From Manis javanica (lineage: Eukaryota > Chordata > Mammalia > Pholidota > Manidae): 64,000 nt of DNA. The stretch's first letter is position 1, and every line of letters starts with the position of its first letter. The stretch is taken from NCBI RefSeq assembly GCF_040802235.1, contig NC_133167.1, positions 8,920,501-8,984,500 of the forward strand. The letters are read 5' to 3'. The translations under genes and the position numbers were made by a program. Positions 24,400 to 37,080 of this stretch are shown piece by piece. The notes beneath the pieces are model-generated. The model had not been told where the DNA came from. It saw only the letters and a list, made by a program, of their open reading frames with translations, and ran no database searches.

Positions 24400-26310
24400 A
24401 GCAACTCAAAGAGGGAAAAAAAAATCTAGGGGATAAAAACAAAATTGCAACAATCAGCAAATCTAAACACTCAAGAGAGGAAGTAGAAAAGTGATGTATG
24501 CTACTCAAAATTCAATGTGGGTCTGGAAAAGCCAAAGAAGGAACTATTTCATGATAGAAGTGAAAGTAATGAGGAAATGGAAACCATGAGCAAAAAGATA
24601 GGAAATGTGGAGAAAAGATCCAAGGGATCTTTTTCCATCTGGATGATGGATGTTCCAGAAGTAAAAGGAACACATGGAAATAAAACCAGAATCAACTGAT
24701 TGCTGGCAGGAAGGCTGTGAGCTGAAGAGAATTTAAATTTTCAAATAGAATAAATGGTCATACAGAGTGTCAGGTGGATTAATGAAGGATATATCAATTG
24801 CCAAATCCAAGAATAAAGAGAATTTTCTTTTTTTTTTACAGAATTCTTCGACAGGTTACATGTCAGAGAAAGAGAACCAAACCAGACTGAACTGTTCTTC
24901 TCTATAGCAAAACTATATAATAGTGGAGCCGTGTTTCAGACTTTTCAATGAAAAGGACTGATAGTTAAAGGATCCTTTATATTTGAGGGCAAAAAAGGAC
25001 ATTTTGTACCTTTAGGGATACAGAAAACTTAATTCTAAGAAAATTATTTTAGAAAGTATTCTCATCAAATCGGAACTAAAACCAGAACAAAGACAGCCAG
25101 GTAGGGGAAGATAGAAAACAGGAGAAAGACAGTTGAGTAAACTTCCTTAAGTATAGGATGGGCCTAAATGGATGATATTAAAGTGATTGTGAATGGCAGT
25201 TTAATGGTGAAGAGTTAACGTTGCTGCAAAATAAATTAATGCAAGGTCATGGCTTGAACAACACCCTTTTATTACCTCCCAGTTTTGTTGGTCCCACAAG
25301 GCTGTAATCAAGGTGTTGGCAGGGCTGAGTTCTCATCTGAGGCTAGACTAGGGAAGGATCAACTTCCACATCCCATCACGTTGTTGGCAGAATTCATATC
25401 CTTGTGGCTGTAAATTCATGATAGCTTGCTTCTTGAAAGGCAGCCATGAGAGACAGCCTCTGCTGTTTCACATCTCTAACTTCAGGAGAGGCCTGCAGCC
25501 ACTTAAATGTCTCACCTGATTAGGTCAGGCTCACCTAAGATTAACTCACAGTCAACTGATTGGAGACCTTACCTGCATCTCCAAGTCCCTTAACTTTTGA
25601 CAAATGCTATTAGTTACAAGCTCCCACTCAAGGGGAGGAAATTACACTCGTCACTGGGGACATCCTAGGGTGTGTCTACCATACTTGTTCTTAAGGAAAA
25701 AGTAAATGACAACACTAAAGTTCCATGTCATTTTAATCAAATCCATGGGTTGGAGGTGGGAAGAACTGGAAGATATATCAGTGAGTTAAAGTGGGCAGGT
25801 AAAGCAATTATTTAATTTTGATATATTTATAGGGACATGTAGGTTTAGGTTTAAATGCAACCTCTGAAAACAGGAAGGTAAACCCTAGGAAATTAGCAAT
25901 AAATGGTAGAACTTCTAAACTAAGAATGATAGGTAGCTAGTGGTTGTGGGGCAGAGGCTGAAGGGATTAAAAGAGAGGCAGAGGAGCTAAATCATGCTCT
26001 CCAGTCCAGAAAGAATGAGGGAGGGTAGGAGAGAGGTCACATGATGCTGTGCCTTTCCCTGGGGGATGGGCAGCCTTTCTTTGGAAACATTTCTCCCTAC
26101 ATATATTTACATATAGGATGTATGTATAAACAGGAAACTATCAGGTGGGTGGGCACCAATTGCTAACTGGTACTTACCTCTAGAGTTAGGACTTAGGTGG
26201 TGTGTTGCAGGGAGAATTGGAACTTTAACTTCTTTTTAGATACGTATTTCTTTCAGTGGTCATTTTTACTGTTTTATGTTAAAATAAAACTTAAATAAAT
26301 GAATATAACT
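24400..26310 (+). repeat. old LINE sequence (L1ME/HAL1-like), sense, interrupted
   Basis: A-rich sequence of the style of ancient L1 or HAL1 3' portions flanks a MaLR LTR at 25212-25682. A stretch near 26270-26310 resembles an A-rich LINE tail. It is too diverged for me to place with certainty. Open frames at 24177-24494 and 24517-24699 are part of this or chance. Confidence 0.35.
25212..25682 (-). repeat. MaLR (MLT1-like) LTR, antisense, nearly complete
   Basis: Landmarks on the + strand are 'gttggcagaattcatatccttgtggctgta', 'cctgattaggtcaggctcacc', 'gtcaactgattggagacctta', and 'ctcaaggggaggaaattacac', ending 'gtgtctaccat'. This is the reverse complement of a non-autonomous MaLR LTR. No internal retroviral sequence is attached, so it is a solo LTR. 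Same class as 8270-8690, covering a larger part. Confidence 0.65.
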
Positions 26311-26689
26311 TCTTAAAAAGAATGAGTGTGATAGGAATTTGAAGGCAAGTATAGCTAAGAACATTCTGAAAAAGGAAAGCAATGAGGAGGAATTGCCAGA
26401 TGTTAAAACCCAGCACAGTGCTAGTTACCATTATGCTCACGTGTATGGGCGCAAGAATGGATAGTTAACCCGAACTGGACAATGGCCCAGAAACCGGTGT
26501 CTGTAATAACGTCTGACTCTTAAAACAAAGGAATTGCTCTGAATGGGAAGGGAATTCTTTCTTAATACATGTGCTAGAAATAACTGGGCTGCTAAATATA
26601 ACAATGAAATGTCCTTATACTTCTAGATAAATCCCATATGAATTGGAGAAAACCCACTTTTCTTTGATTTTGCTTTGACCTCCTCTACT

Positions 26690-27330
26690 TACTTCCCACT
26701 TTCTTCCTCTTTTACAACTCAGTTTCCCTGGAGTTGATATAGACAACACCTCTATTTCTTTCCATTTGGATCTTGGCCACACCATTCCACTAAAACGGAT
26801 GTAGCAGTGACTGAACTGAAGCCTTTTCAGTGTATCCCGAAGCCCTCCCCTCCGGCTTCCCACTCCGTGTACCTGCCCCTTCACCCCCATTGACCCCTGG
26901 GTTGCCCCGAGTCTCACCCTGCTGTAGCTTCTGCAGCTCCGTTCCTGTCCCCTGACTCTTTTCTCCCTGCTCTCACTGAATCCTTGCCCTCTGGACACCG
27001 TCAATGCCCTTGGTCCCCAGAGTGAGGCTGCTTTCTTTCTGATCTCCTCTTCGCCCTTCTCCAATCTTCTGACCATACCCACTGTCTGAAACGTCGATTC
27101 CCAAACGCATGTGGTTTCTCCCTCCCCGTACTCTTCCAGCATTCTCTCTAGGTTTGCTATGACAGTTATGGTCAGCCCGTAGTCAATTCTTTCTGGCATT
27201 AGGCTCGCCTCTCCCTTACACTAAATCACAATCTCCTGACAGGAAGTGTCAACGTGACTTTTTTTTTTTCCTCTTTAATTCTTGATATGGTGGATTGCAC
27301 AAAGCAAATGCTCAATAACTATCTTTACTT
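26690..27330 (+). repeat. L2-like LINE fragment, sense
   Basis: A CT-rich block followed by 'ttgcacaaagcaaatgctcaataactatcttt' resembles the L2 3' end. The long minus-strand frame 26615-27199 (194 codons) runs antisense through it and has no recognisable domain. Tentative because the 5' landmarks are weak. Confidence 0.4.
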
Positions 27331-30300
27331 GAATTGAAACTGTGGCTTAACACAGTAATTAAATAAAGGAAACCAACTTGAATACTTTCCCAGTAAATTT
27401 CCGCTGTGGATCATGAAATTGTTAGAAACAAGATTCAGGAGGGACTCAGGGAAAGCTCCCTTCAGACAGACCGAAACGCTCATACTTGCTTCAAAACTAT
27501 GTTATGTTTGATTAAGATATTTCTAGGAAGTCTTACTACTTCTGTTTTAAAGAATGATATAATATTCCTATGGGGGATATTTTTTCATTTTCTCGTTGCA
27601 TCTGATGAGAGGCTATTATAATTCTGGGATGAACATCTTTATTTATGTAATTTTTTTACTTCCTGGATTTTTGGAGGAGGGGAATAGGGTCTCAGAAATG
27701 AGGTCACTGGGTTATGGCGTTGAGCACATTGTGCCTCATTGTTTATTTTTAAAGTCTACAGAAATTTGTAACTGGAAAGATGAGAGACCTTTCTTGGCTG
27801 GCTAGAGTTATTATTTCTTTGTAGCCAGAGAACAAGAATTTCTAGCTATTTTGTGGCCCTTCTCTGGTAGTGAGATAGATACAAAAATGGGTAAGTCAGG
27901 TTTTTTTCCCTTTTTAGACTTTTATTTAACCAGAAGAGCAGACTGAGATGGGATCACACAACGAATAATGAGACTAAGATTGAGATGTCAATTTTAATTT
28001 CTGAAATAGTTTAGAAAAAAGGTTGAGTTGGGTGAGAGTTGAAATACGGGAAAAGTTTTCATGGAGGAAAGAAGTTTGAATAAAATCAGATGGTGTCTTA
28101 AAGTGAGTATTTACTTCAAAGAACACTTCAAGTTAATTTTCTATACCTGGCTTAATTTTCCTGGAGATAAAGTAATGATTTTCAGTTTTCAAAACATTAA
28201 CCATGACCAAACAGTGATGGCAACAAAGATTGATAATTGGCACATGAGTCTTTTGAATTTTTGCTCATTTTGATTCTAAAATTAACTTTTCTGTAAAGAG
28301 CCTTGTTCAATAGAGATCTTTTTAGAAACATTGCCTCTCTATCCCTTAATATGAAAAGTATGAATTTTTATTAGTTTTGACTGAATTACAGTTTATTTTT
28401 GCTTGAGACTAAACACAAGTTTTATAATAGTGCGTGCTATGGCCTTTGCCAATGGGTGATGCATGTGTCATTCCACAGACTTAGTCTGAAGTGTGGACCT
28501 GGTTTTCCCTGACAAAATAGGGTGTTTTTGAGGCAGATCTGGAATGGCTTCTCACTCCTCTGGCAATCCTACCTGTGTGTCAGCCAAAGTACACTGGCTG
28601 TTGCCTTTCTAAAAAGACAGGATTTTCGTGGTATATCCATAATTTCTTCCATGCATTAAGATATGGCCTCTACTTTAAGGGAGCTCAGAGATTTGTGGGG
28701 ATTTCAGACAGAACAGATAATGTGTGATTTAACACAGCAAACTGTAACAGCATGGAGCTCAGCATGCTCTCTCCCTGCACGTTGGCAGGAGAATGGAATT
28801 CTGTCTTGGGACAGTGGGGTTCGGCTTTCCAGGGAGAGAACAATGGAGTTGGGCTTTGACAGATAGAACGTGCCAGGTGAAGACCAGCTTGGGGGAGGGG
28901 GAAGGATGGCGTCCTCATCAGAGGGAACAGGAGGCCTAACACGCAGTGGGTGTGTGCCTAGGGCCCCGGGGGAATGCAGGGCAGGGGGCTGAGACCTCAG
29001 AAGGAAGGTTTGGGTGGAGGCACAGTGGGGACATGGTTGTCTGTTCTCCATATATTACATTTCTAGCTCATAGTTGTTGAGCTCTAACTGACAAGGTGAG
29101 CATTACGACAAATATTTTTTATATGGGTTAGCAAGGCTTAGGGTCTAGAAATACGAGAAGCCAAAGGGCCCACTGGGGACTTTTAAGCCCATCTTGCTTT
29201 GTAATCATCATGTTTCTGGGAAGATTAGCTTTTGTCCGATCTTAGTGCCAGAAAACTCTGTGGATCTCAAGTGACCAAATGTCTTTCGAAAAAGAGAAAC
29301 AACAAAGGATAAAAAATTATTGCCCACCCCTAAGAAAAACACCCAAAAGATTGAAACTGCTTATTGTTTTGGGTGTTTTCATTAAAACTATCTTATTGAA
29401 GGCTTTTAAGGTTAAAGATAGTATCTAGCCTAAAATTTGCTTTTTAGCCTTATTTGAAAAAACTAATTTGTGTGTTGATGTAATAATATTATATAGGCTT
29501 GATTGACTCACCTATTACCAGAAACTCGGTAAGCTCATCCTTGATTGTGCTTACTTTAGATCTAATAGAACTTTTTTTTTAGGTTTCAAATATCTCAGAA
29601 CTTTGGTATGGCTGTATTTCCCATTATCCTTGAAAACGTTTTTTTTATTTGTTACCTGGTTCCCATTGATCAGCCCCAAGGGAACTTATAAATATGTGAG
29701 TCTGTTTTCTGAGAAACATTTTGAAGTAGAAATGGTTCTTCTGCATTTTATTCCTTCGGTGGAGCCCATGCTATTTGGGAACGTAGGAAGTAGAAATGGA
29801 CTTCCGGGCGCAGAGGCCACACCTACCCAAGTGAAGATGAGTGATCAGTCTCATGTTAATCTTTACGTTAGTTTTATCTTGTATGTTGCCACGAATCCTG
29901 GATTTGTTAAAGATGATGTAAGTCGAGGAGGGGCACTCAAATCAGTGGAGACAGGGAGGGAGCTAAGACAGGCCTTCAAGGGTCATATCCCACCAGACGC
30001 AAGGCGGTGGGATCAGTAAGGTAGTTACAGGTAGACAAGTATGTTTACCTAAATATCTGTCAGAATATTGTTCATGGGTTGGATATGAGGGGCAAAGGGC
30101 AAAAAAGGAATGAAACACCATCCATTCTAGAATGTAGGTTTTGGTTCATTAATAAGTTGAGAGATAAACATAGATAGGGAGTTCTGTTTTCTCTTACAAT
30201 TTTTTTTCTCCTTCTTGAGCCCTCAGACATTGAAAAAGAAATGAGAAAAAAATCCCAGCAGGAATAATTCCAGTGACTAAGTGATGAGTCAGTGGGTGTG

Positions 30301-30559
30301 GCAGTCTTGCTCAACATGAGTTAAATAATAAAGCGGAGAGCAAATTAAGTAAATCCCATTCAGTTACTGTTTGCTTTATGCTTATGTTTCTTGAGGCTGT
30401 GGGAAGTGTGTGTGAGTGTATCACCCACCATTCACATTCCTATTCAGAGTATGATGTAATTTATCTTCCCCCTCCACAGGGCGGGAAATGAGAAAGATTA
30501 ATCTATTCATCCACCTTGGCACTTTAGTAAAACAAGAACAGAAATCCTACCTTTCAAAT

Positions 30560-30740
30560 AGCACTGGACTTTTCAAGTCTCTCACAAAATTATAAAATAA
30601 TATTTACTCACTGTAAAAAAAAATTCAGCAATACAGAAATACATGAAGTGAAATTCAAAATCCATTCTCTGGGTTCCATTCAGATTTGCATAGATAATGC
30701 GAACATAGACTTTTTCTTTTACACTAATGAGAAGCTGCTC
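30560..30740 (-). repeat. L1M-like fragment, antisense
   Basis: 'aattcagcaatacagaaatac' and 'ctctgggttccattcagatttgcatagat' fit the reverse complement of an old L1 3' region. Short and diverged. Confidence 0.35.
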
Positions 30741-30859
30741 TGTTATAAAGAATTTTTAGGTGTCCGTTTTTTGTTAAGTGGGTTCTGAGCTCCATAGAAT
30801 TTTGTGTATTTCCATGGTCAGCCTGAGCTTACTTTCAGTGAACGACTCAGCATTGTTGG

Positions 30860-31032
30860 GGGTATCCAATCCCAGCTCCCTCACCGACCACCTTGCATTC
30901 TGTCCTCAGTTCCCTCACCTGTGAAATGGGGGAGTAGGACTATTTGTCTTCTGATATTATTGTGAGGCTCAAATAAGATATAAAGCACAGCATGGAGCCT
31001 GGAACATGGTATGTGCACAGCACATATTAACT
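30860..31032 (+). repeat. MIR SINE, sense
   Basis: Follows MIR order: 'tccaatcccagctccctca', 'tcctcagttccctcacctgtgaaatggggga', 'gaggctcaaataagatataaagcacagcatggagcctggaacatggta'. One of the best preserved MIR copies here. Confidence 0.8.
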
Positions 31033-31417
31033 TTAGTACATGGTGAGCTGATCTGGCCTTCAAGAATGAAGGCTAAGTATGAAGTGGCTCCCTCTCTGTC
31101 CTGCTGTTCCCCAAAGTAGGTAAGGGGATGTGGTCAGAGAAAGAAAGTATAAAAGACTTACGGTAGGACCTCTGAGCAAGGATTGTATTTGTTGTTTCTC
31201 TTAAGGTCTGTCTTTACAACAACTTGAAGTTCAGAGTGGGCATGTATTCAGGCACACAGACACATGCACATGTGTGCACATATACACTCATGCACATACA
31301 CACACACATGGGGTGCTCCCCAGTGTCCCTGGGAGTCTGCCTTCACATTGCTCAGGCTGTTCGAACCCCTTGGCAATTTCTTAGCAAGTTACCCCTTTGG
31401 CATCTGTTTCTTTGCAG

Positions 31418-31531
31418 GAATACACTGTGAGTCGTACAAGGACCCCTGTGCTAACGTCAGCTGTCTGAATGGAGGCACCTGTGACAGTGAAGCCATAAAT
31501 GGCACGTGTGTCTGCACACCAGGGTTTACAG
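31418..31531 (+). CDS. DNER: DNER exon: EGF-like domain
   Basis: A 114-bp exon, acceptor 'tttctttgcag', donor GTAGGT, phase 1 at both ends, so skipping would keep the frame. It completes the previous EGF module (GIHC) and encodes another, YKDPCANVSC through CLNGGTC, CVC and the start of GFTG. Two N-glycosylation sequons are visible (NVS and NGT). The C2-C3 loop CLNGGTC has the O-fucose consensus. Together with the next exon, the C5-C6 loop reads CTPGFTGEEC, the EOGT O-GlcNAc consensus CxxGx[T/S]GxxC. The C1-C2 loop lacks the O-glucose serine seen in the modules on either side. Confidence 0.95.
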
Positions 31532-31593
31532 GTAGGTGACCTGGGAACTGAGTTTTCAGATTCACCATAAAATCCCTGCAATTGCAGCTGTTC

Positions 31594-31615
31594 AAAACAA
31601 AACAAAACAAAACAA
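31594..31615 (+). repeat. (AAAAC)n short tandem repeat
   Basis: About four copies of a five-base AAAAC unit located 63 bp after the exon ending at 31531. Confidence 0.85.
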
Positions 31616-32929
31616 CTCAGAAGCCTCTATGCACACATTATATTGCAAAGTATGAATACCAATGCAAAATGTAACTAGGCATTGCTTGGATGAAGGTCTA
31701 TTTTAAAACAGTTGACTGTTGTCATTAATGGGGCTCTTCTGAAGTCAGCGTTTGGTGCTTGTGGAGGCTGCCACTGCTACACATTTCCGGACTGTAGCTT
31801 TGAAATATGAGAAATGAGCTGTTACACTAACACTTAAAAGAGTTTAAGTGTTCATGGAAGAAGGGGAAAGGAAGGAGGAAATGGGTCTTCTATAGAAATT
31901 GCATTCAGCTACTGCCTTCATTTTTACTAAAATTTTTACTAAAAGGTGTAACAGTGACCAGGATTTGAAAAACAACGAGAGGTGTAGTGGTGTAGGAAAT
32001 CAGGGGGAGCTGCTCTGGGCTCAGGGTTGATTGTTAGTGAGGTACAGATGCTGCAGGCGTGGGGGGCTGGAGTGGAGAGAGGAGAGGCGGTGACCTGAGG
32101 GCAGAGCAGGGCTGGGGGGGGGCTGGGTTCGAGGGCAGCCTTGGCGGCACTGACCTCTGAGTAGGAAGAGTTGCTGCTGGACTGCAGGTCCTTCTAAGTC
32201 ACCCCACGTGGGCTTCAGGGAGTGTGTAAATCCCTGAAACCAGATGCAGAATGTTGTACAGATGAGTGGATGCTGAAGGGAGGCTCTCAGAGTTTCATCA
32301 GACTTTCAAAAGGAGCCGTGAACCCCTGGGGTCGGAAAGGTTCCGTCCCTGGTTTTTCCCTCTGAGTCCAGGAGACCAGCAACGTCGAGCGCTGGGCAAG
32401 CCTGTGTTTTCCGAACTTGCTCAACCAACAAAAGATAAGGGTTGCTCTGGTTTGCAAGTTGGGAAAGATGGACACTAAGGTGGCCTAGAAGAAGGTGGGT
32501 ATTTAAGCTGCAGGAAGACACGTGCTGCCAAGGGCTGGAGGGCGCCTCCCAGGGCTCCCCCCGCCCCGTCTAAGCCAGCCCGGCCCCCTCCCCACCCCTG
32601 GAGAATTTCACAGAGCCCGGCCGGGACTCCATCCCCGGGGAGTCTCATCTGTGCTTCCGGGGAAGATGCCAACAGTCAGGCTGGGGAGAAGCAACTTCTG
32701 ATCTTCCTTCTATTTATCTGTCACATCCTGTGCTTTCCTTTCAGACTTTCCTGGGACTGAGAAGTGGGCTCATTCCAGAAAATGATTCCCAGATGGTTTT
32801 GTTTTGCTGACTGGTTGATAAACACACACAGTCATTTATACTCGTCAATGGATGCAAAAATAATATTGGGGAAGCATCCTGTTTTTTTTCATCCAGACAT
32901 TTTACTCTCACAAATAAAAAAGCATGGAA

Positions 32930-33990
32930 GAAAGATCAGAGTATATAGGGCTATAGGAAAAAATAACACCACGTAAAACCACACCAGTAGGGGATAACCA
33001 TTGTTAGTATCTTGATAACTATATCCAGGGATTTTCTTGAAGGTCTGTGTGTGTATAAAAAGTAGTGGATGATATGCACATATATTTGAATATAAAAGGA
33101 ATCACACTGCTCATTCTAGGTTATAACCTACTTCTCACTTAAAAATATATGTCTATCATAAATGTGTTTGCACATCAAAAGTATGCTTCTGTTCTGTCAT
33201 TTTTATTGGCTGCTCTGCAAATTCTTGTATGTACCTCTTTGCGTACTTACTTGATTATTTCTTTGAGCTAATGTCCCAGGAATGGAATCCCAGAATCCGA
33301 AAGAAGAATGCACATTTCCATGTTGCTCTTCAGGAAAAGACATCGTACCAACACTCACTCTTACCAAGTGTGCACAGCAGCATTTTCTCACCTCCATAAG
33401 CGCACTGAGAGTTCTCATACTGGTGGCCAAAAATGCCATTTAAGTGTTGTTTTAATTTGTGAATCTTTGATTCCTAGTGAGATTGAACACTTTATAGTAT
33501 ATTTATGGTCATTTGTGTTTCTTCTTTTATGAACTCATTCATATCCTTTGTTTGCTTTTCTACCAGACCACTGAGGTTAATCTTAATTCTTGATTTGAAA
33601 TAGCTCTTTATAATAAGTATATTTCATATGCTATGGGTTGCAAGTATTTTTCTACTGTCATTTGTCTTTTAGATGTATACAGAGTATTTTGTTTTGTTTT
33701 CTATATATCGTATTTTAATTATATATAATTAAATCTTCATATTTCCTTTTGTCTTTTTTCATACTAGAAAGATCCTATATGTCAAGATTTTATACATGTT
33801 CTCCTATATTATTCTAAGCATGTATGAGTTAATTTTATGCATGCAAATCTCTAATCCATTTGAAATTTACCTTGGTATCTTAGGGGAGATAAAATGTAAT
33901 CTTTTCTCCAGAATATTTAGCAAATCTCCAACTGCCTACTCAGCATCACCCTTAGATGTCTCTTGACGTTACCTCAGACTTATAGATTTT
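32930..33990 (-). repeat. L1ME/HAL1-type LINE fragment, antisense
   Basis: 'aaccattgttagtatcttg', 'ttgctcttcaggaaaagacatcgtaccaacactcac', 'gtgagattgaacactttatagtat' and 'tttgtttgcttttctaccag' are reverse-complement landmarks of ancient L1 elements. The same signature recurs at 42475 and 47220. Confidence 0.65.
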
Positions 33991-34239
33991 CTTCTCCTTT
34001 CCTTCTTTAAATATTGGCTAGCTTATTAAATGGTATTACTACCACCTCAAGTCGCTTTGCCCAGAAATTGGGGAGGATTATGCCCTCTTACCTGCCAACT
34101 CCCAGGGAGCCCTACAAACCTCTTAGATCCCCTCACTTCTTCCCAGAGCCAGGCAGCCCCCCAACCCTCCTGCCTGCAGGAGTGCAGCCCTCCCAGCTAG
34201 TCTCCACACATGCATTCCCGTGCACCCTTATGCATTCTC

Positions 34240-34570
34240 TACATTGTAGAGACCTTAATAAATGGAAATTTGATCTTGTTGCTCCCTACTTATAAACGTC
34301 CACTGGCATTGCATTGTCTTTAAGAAAAAGATCAGAGCCCTTAACTTGATTGTCAAGTCCCTAGTGGTCTTGCCCCATCCAGCCCTTCAGGCCTTGTCTC
34401 GGGCCCCTCTGCCTGCGTGGTTCCTGAACATCCTACATCAGGGACCCTTCTCAGTATGTTCTGTCTTCGCCTCCAAGACCCCTCTGCTCACGGCCCCGCA
34501 GTCCTGGGGCATTTCTCCATGGCCCCCCTTCCTACTCACGGGGAGCAGGACTCCTCGGCTAAAGTGGCTC
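34240..34570 (+). repeat. L2 LINE fragment, sense
   Basis: 'aatttgatcttgttgctccc', 'gcattgtctttaagaaaaagatcagagcccttaac' and 'tcttgccccatccagcccttcagg' follow L2 3'-region order, the same section as at 14500-14650. The frame 34346-34876 largely overlaps it and is not taken as a gene. Confidence 0.7.
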
Positions 34571-35159
34571 ACACATCACTCTCCCTGGTCATTGAAAATA
34601 CACGCTCATGTCTGCTCAGCTCTGGTGATTTTTCAGACTGCCGAGGACCATGGAAGAGCTCCTAAAGCTGGTGAGAGAGCTGTGCTGACACTGTGTTTTA
34701 CAGAACACTCATCCCGTGAGATGCTCCCTGGAGAAGCATCTGTAGCCAAACAAATCTGGGACATGGTGATCTGTAAGGATGTCTGCATAGGAAAGGTCCT
34801 GAGAGGGCTTACAGTAAAGAATCTTATTTGCCTTACTTTCCAAATATTTTTGATTGTAGAAACTTTTTTTCCCTAAAAAAGAATATATTGTATTCTGAGA
34901 ACTGGGATCCCCTGGGCAAAGCTAATAAAACATTAACTACCACCATGTAAAGAATAAAGACGCCTCTCCTCTTTGAGTTGCTACTTTACTAAATACTCTT
35001 TCCTTATACCTGAGGTTTAGCAAAATTCACTGAGGCCAACTATTAAGTGCTCAAAACCTCCCTAATTGGCTGAGTGGAGTGAATTAGGCCAGTCACTGTT
35101 ATGTAATTAGACAGTCAATCCACTATCACATTTCCCTTAAGAGACTGACTTTTTCAGTT

Positions 35160-36330
35160 TGGGTTTATTTTGCTCTTGTTTTTCTAGGTTCTTCCAGTGG
35201 GACCTTATATTATTGATGTGAGACTTTGCCTCGTTTATAATGTATGCACTTAGTACTGCAAATTCTCCTCTCAGCGTGACTTTGGCTATGTTCCACAAAT
35301 TTTATGTTATATTTTCATTTTCATTCAATTCAGTTTTTTTTAAACATTCCTTTAGATTTTCTCTTTGTCCATGGAATATTTATACTCCATGTAATTGGGG
35401 CTCTTTTTCCTAGCTTTTCCTTGCACTTTTTGGCATTTCTGGGTTGCTGACTTTGCCAGCACCTAGTCTGGAATATAAGGGACTGAAAGAAAGCTCAGGG
35501 AACTCACCCTTGGGACCTGAGGTTCCTCAACCAGACCGTCTGCTCTGACCTTTCAGAATCCTGTCATGTTTGCTTTATATATAATGCCTAGGGTTTTTGC
35601 TTGTACTTGGAGGAGGAGGAAAAATACTCATTCTCCACCTTTTCAGAAGCAGAAGTCTCACTGGTTGTTTTCAAAATGGTTTCTTTATTACTGGCTTTCA
35701 GCAAATTGATTATAACATGACTAAGTGTGATTTTGTTGGTGTTTATCCTGCTCAGGGTTCATTGCATTTCTTGGATCTATGGTTTCATCAAGTTTGGAAA
35801 AAACTTACCCATTATTCCACCAAATATTATGTGTCACCCTCCATTTCCTGGGACTCAAATTACATCTATGTTAGGCTACTTAAAATCATACAACAGGTCA
35901 CTGAGTCCCACTTCAGTTTTTTTTTTTTCCCTGAGCTTCCGTTTGTCTAACTTCTATTACTATTTTTAAATGTACTAATCTTTTATTCTTTAGAACATAA
36001 TCTGTTAAGACCAGTCAATGTAGTTTTGTTTAGTTTTTAATTTCTATCTAGACATTCCATTCAGGTTTTTTTTTAATATTTTCCATTTCAATCCTTTTTT
36101 TTTTTTTTGTATTTTCCTTCATATTTGAGCAAATTCCTTGTTTACTCATCATCAACTGCTATTTCTGGACCTGTATCTTTTGACTGATTTTTCTTCTGGT
36201 TATTGATTAAATATTCCTAATTCTTTGCCTATCTAATAATTTTTGTTTGGATGCTGGTCATTGTAAGTTAAGATGTTCAGTGATTGTATTTATTGTCTTT
36301 CTTTTAAAAGTGCCTCTTCTTTGTGGCAGG
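35160..36330 (-). repeat. old L1 LINE sequence, antisense
   Basis: At 35170-35400, 'tagtactgcaaattctcctctcagc', 'tttggctatgttccacaaattttatgtt' and 'tttccatggaatatt'-like sequence match the reverse complement of L1 ORF2. Sequence to 36330 ('gttggatgctggtcattgtaag'-like) looks like further decayed LINE of the same orientation. The second half is less certain. Confidence 0.55.
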
Positions 36331-36969
36331 TAGGTAAGTTACTTGTCAATCTATTCCTTCCTTTAAGGTTTGTTTTTACATTTTGGGGGTGAATCTATAG
36401 TAGCCTTTACTCTAGGGATAGTTAAGCTGAACTACTAAGGTGACCTTTTCCTTACTGTGTGTACTGGGTGATCAATGAAATATCTGCATTTGGGCTTTTA
36501 AGATCTGAATACTTCCCAGTACTCTGTGAGCTTTGGGAACTACTTGCCTTTCATCTTGTTTGCCAGGCCTTTAGTGTTTCGACTTAACTCATGCATAGTA
36601 TTCAGCAACCATCTCCAGGGGATGCAGCATATTTCTGATGCTCTTTTCGTGCTGGGCTCCATCTTCTGTGGTCTGTCATTTACAGCTACCTTGGCCTCCA
36701 CCAACTCTAATTCTCAGTTCAGTGAAACATTCTGCTCTAAATTGGCTCTAGGCAGAAAACCAGGGTATTTCCCATTTTTCAGCAGTCACAGTCATGCACT
36801 GCCTGTTGTCCAATGTCTTAAAAGTGTGTTTTTAAAAATGTATGCTTCATCTGCTTGTCTACTAATTTGCAGTGGGGAGAGCAAGACAGGCTTCAGTTAC
36901 TCCATCATGGCAGAAGCTCCAAATAATTTTTTTAGATTTTTTTCATCTGGAATAAAATGCTCATGAAGC

Positions 36970-37080
36970 ATGAAGGTGTTACACTTAAAGTACTCAGTCC
37001 AGTGCTTGGCACATGGTAGGCCTGTATTTAATACTAGTATTACTATGATAATGATTTTCATTGATATAATTGAGTGTGGG
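36970..37080 (+). repeat. L2/MIR-type 3' end fragment
   Basis: 'tcagtccagtgcttggcacatggtaggcctgtattta' resembles the shared L2 and MIR3 3' end. Too short to classify. Confidence 0.4.

Larger units (their letters stand above)
21400..31417 (+). other. DNER: DNER intron (10,018 bp, phase 1)
   Basis: Bounded by GTGAGT and TTTGCAG. It contains Tigger1, MER5A, a MaLR LTR set inside old LINE sequence, L1 and MIR fragments, listed separately. 27330-30550 holds nothing I could name beyond AT-rich single-copy sequence. The open frames in this intron carry no recognisable domains. Confidence 0.9.

Noticed and set aside
26615-27199. 194-codon minus-strand open frame
   Set aside because: Runs antisense through CT-rich, L2-like sequence; low-complexity basic composition and no recognisable domain.
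34346-34876. 176-codon plus-strand open frame
   Set aside because: Overlaps an L2 fragment; the protein shows only L2-derived and chance sequence.
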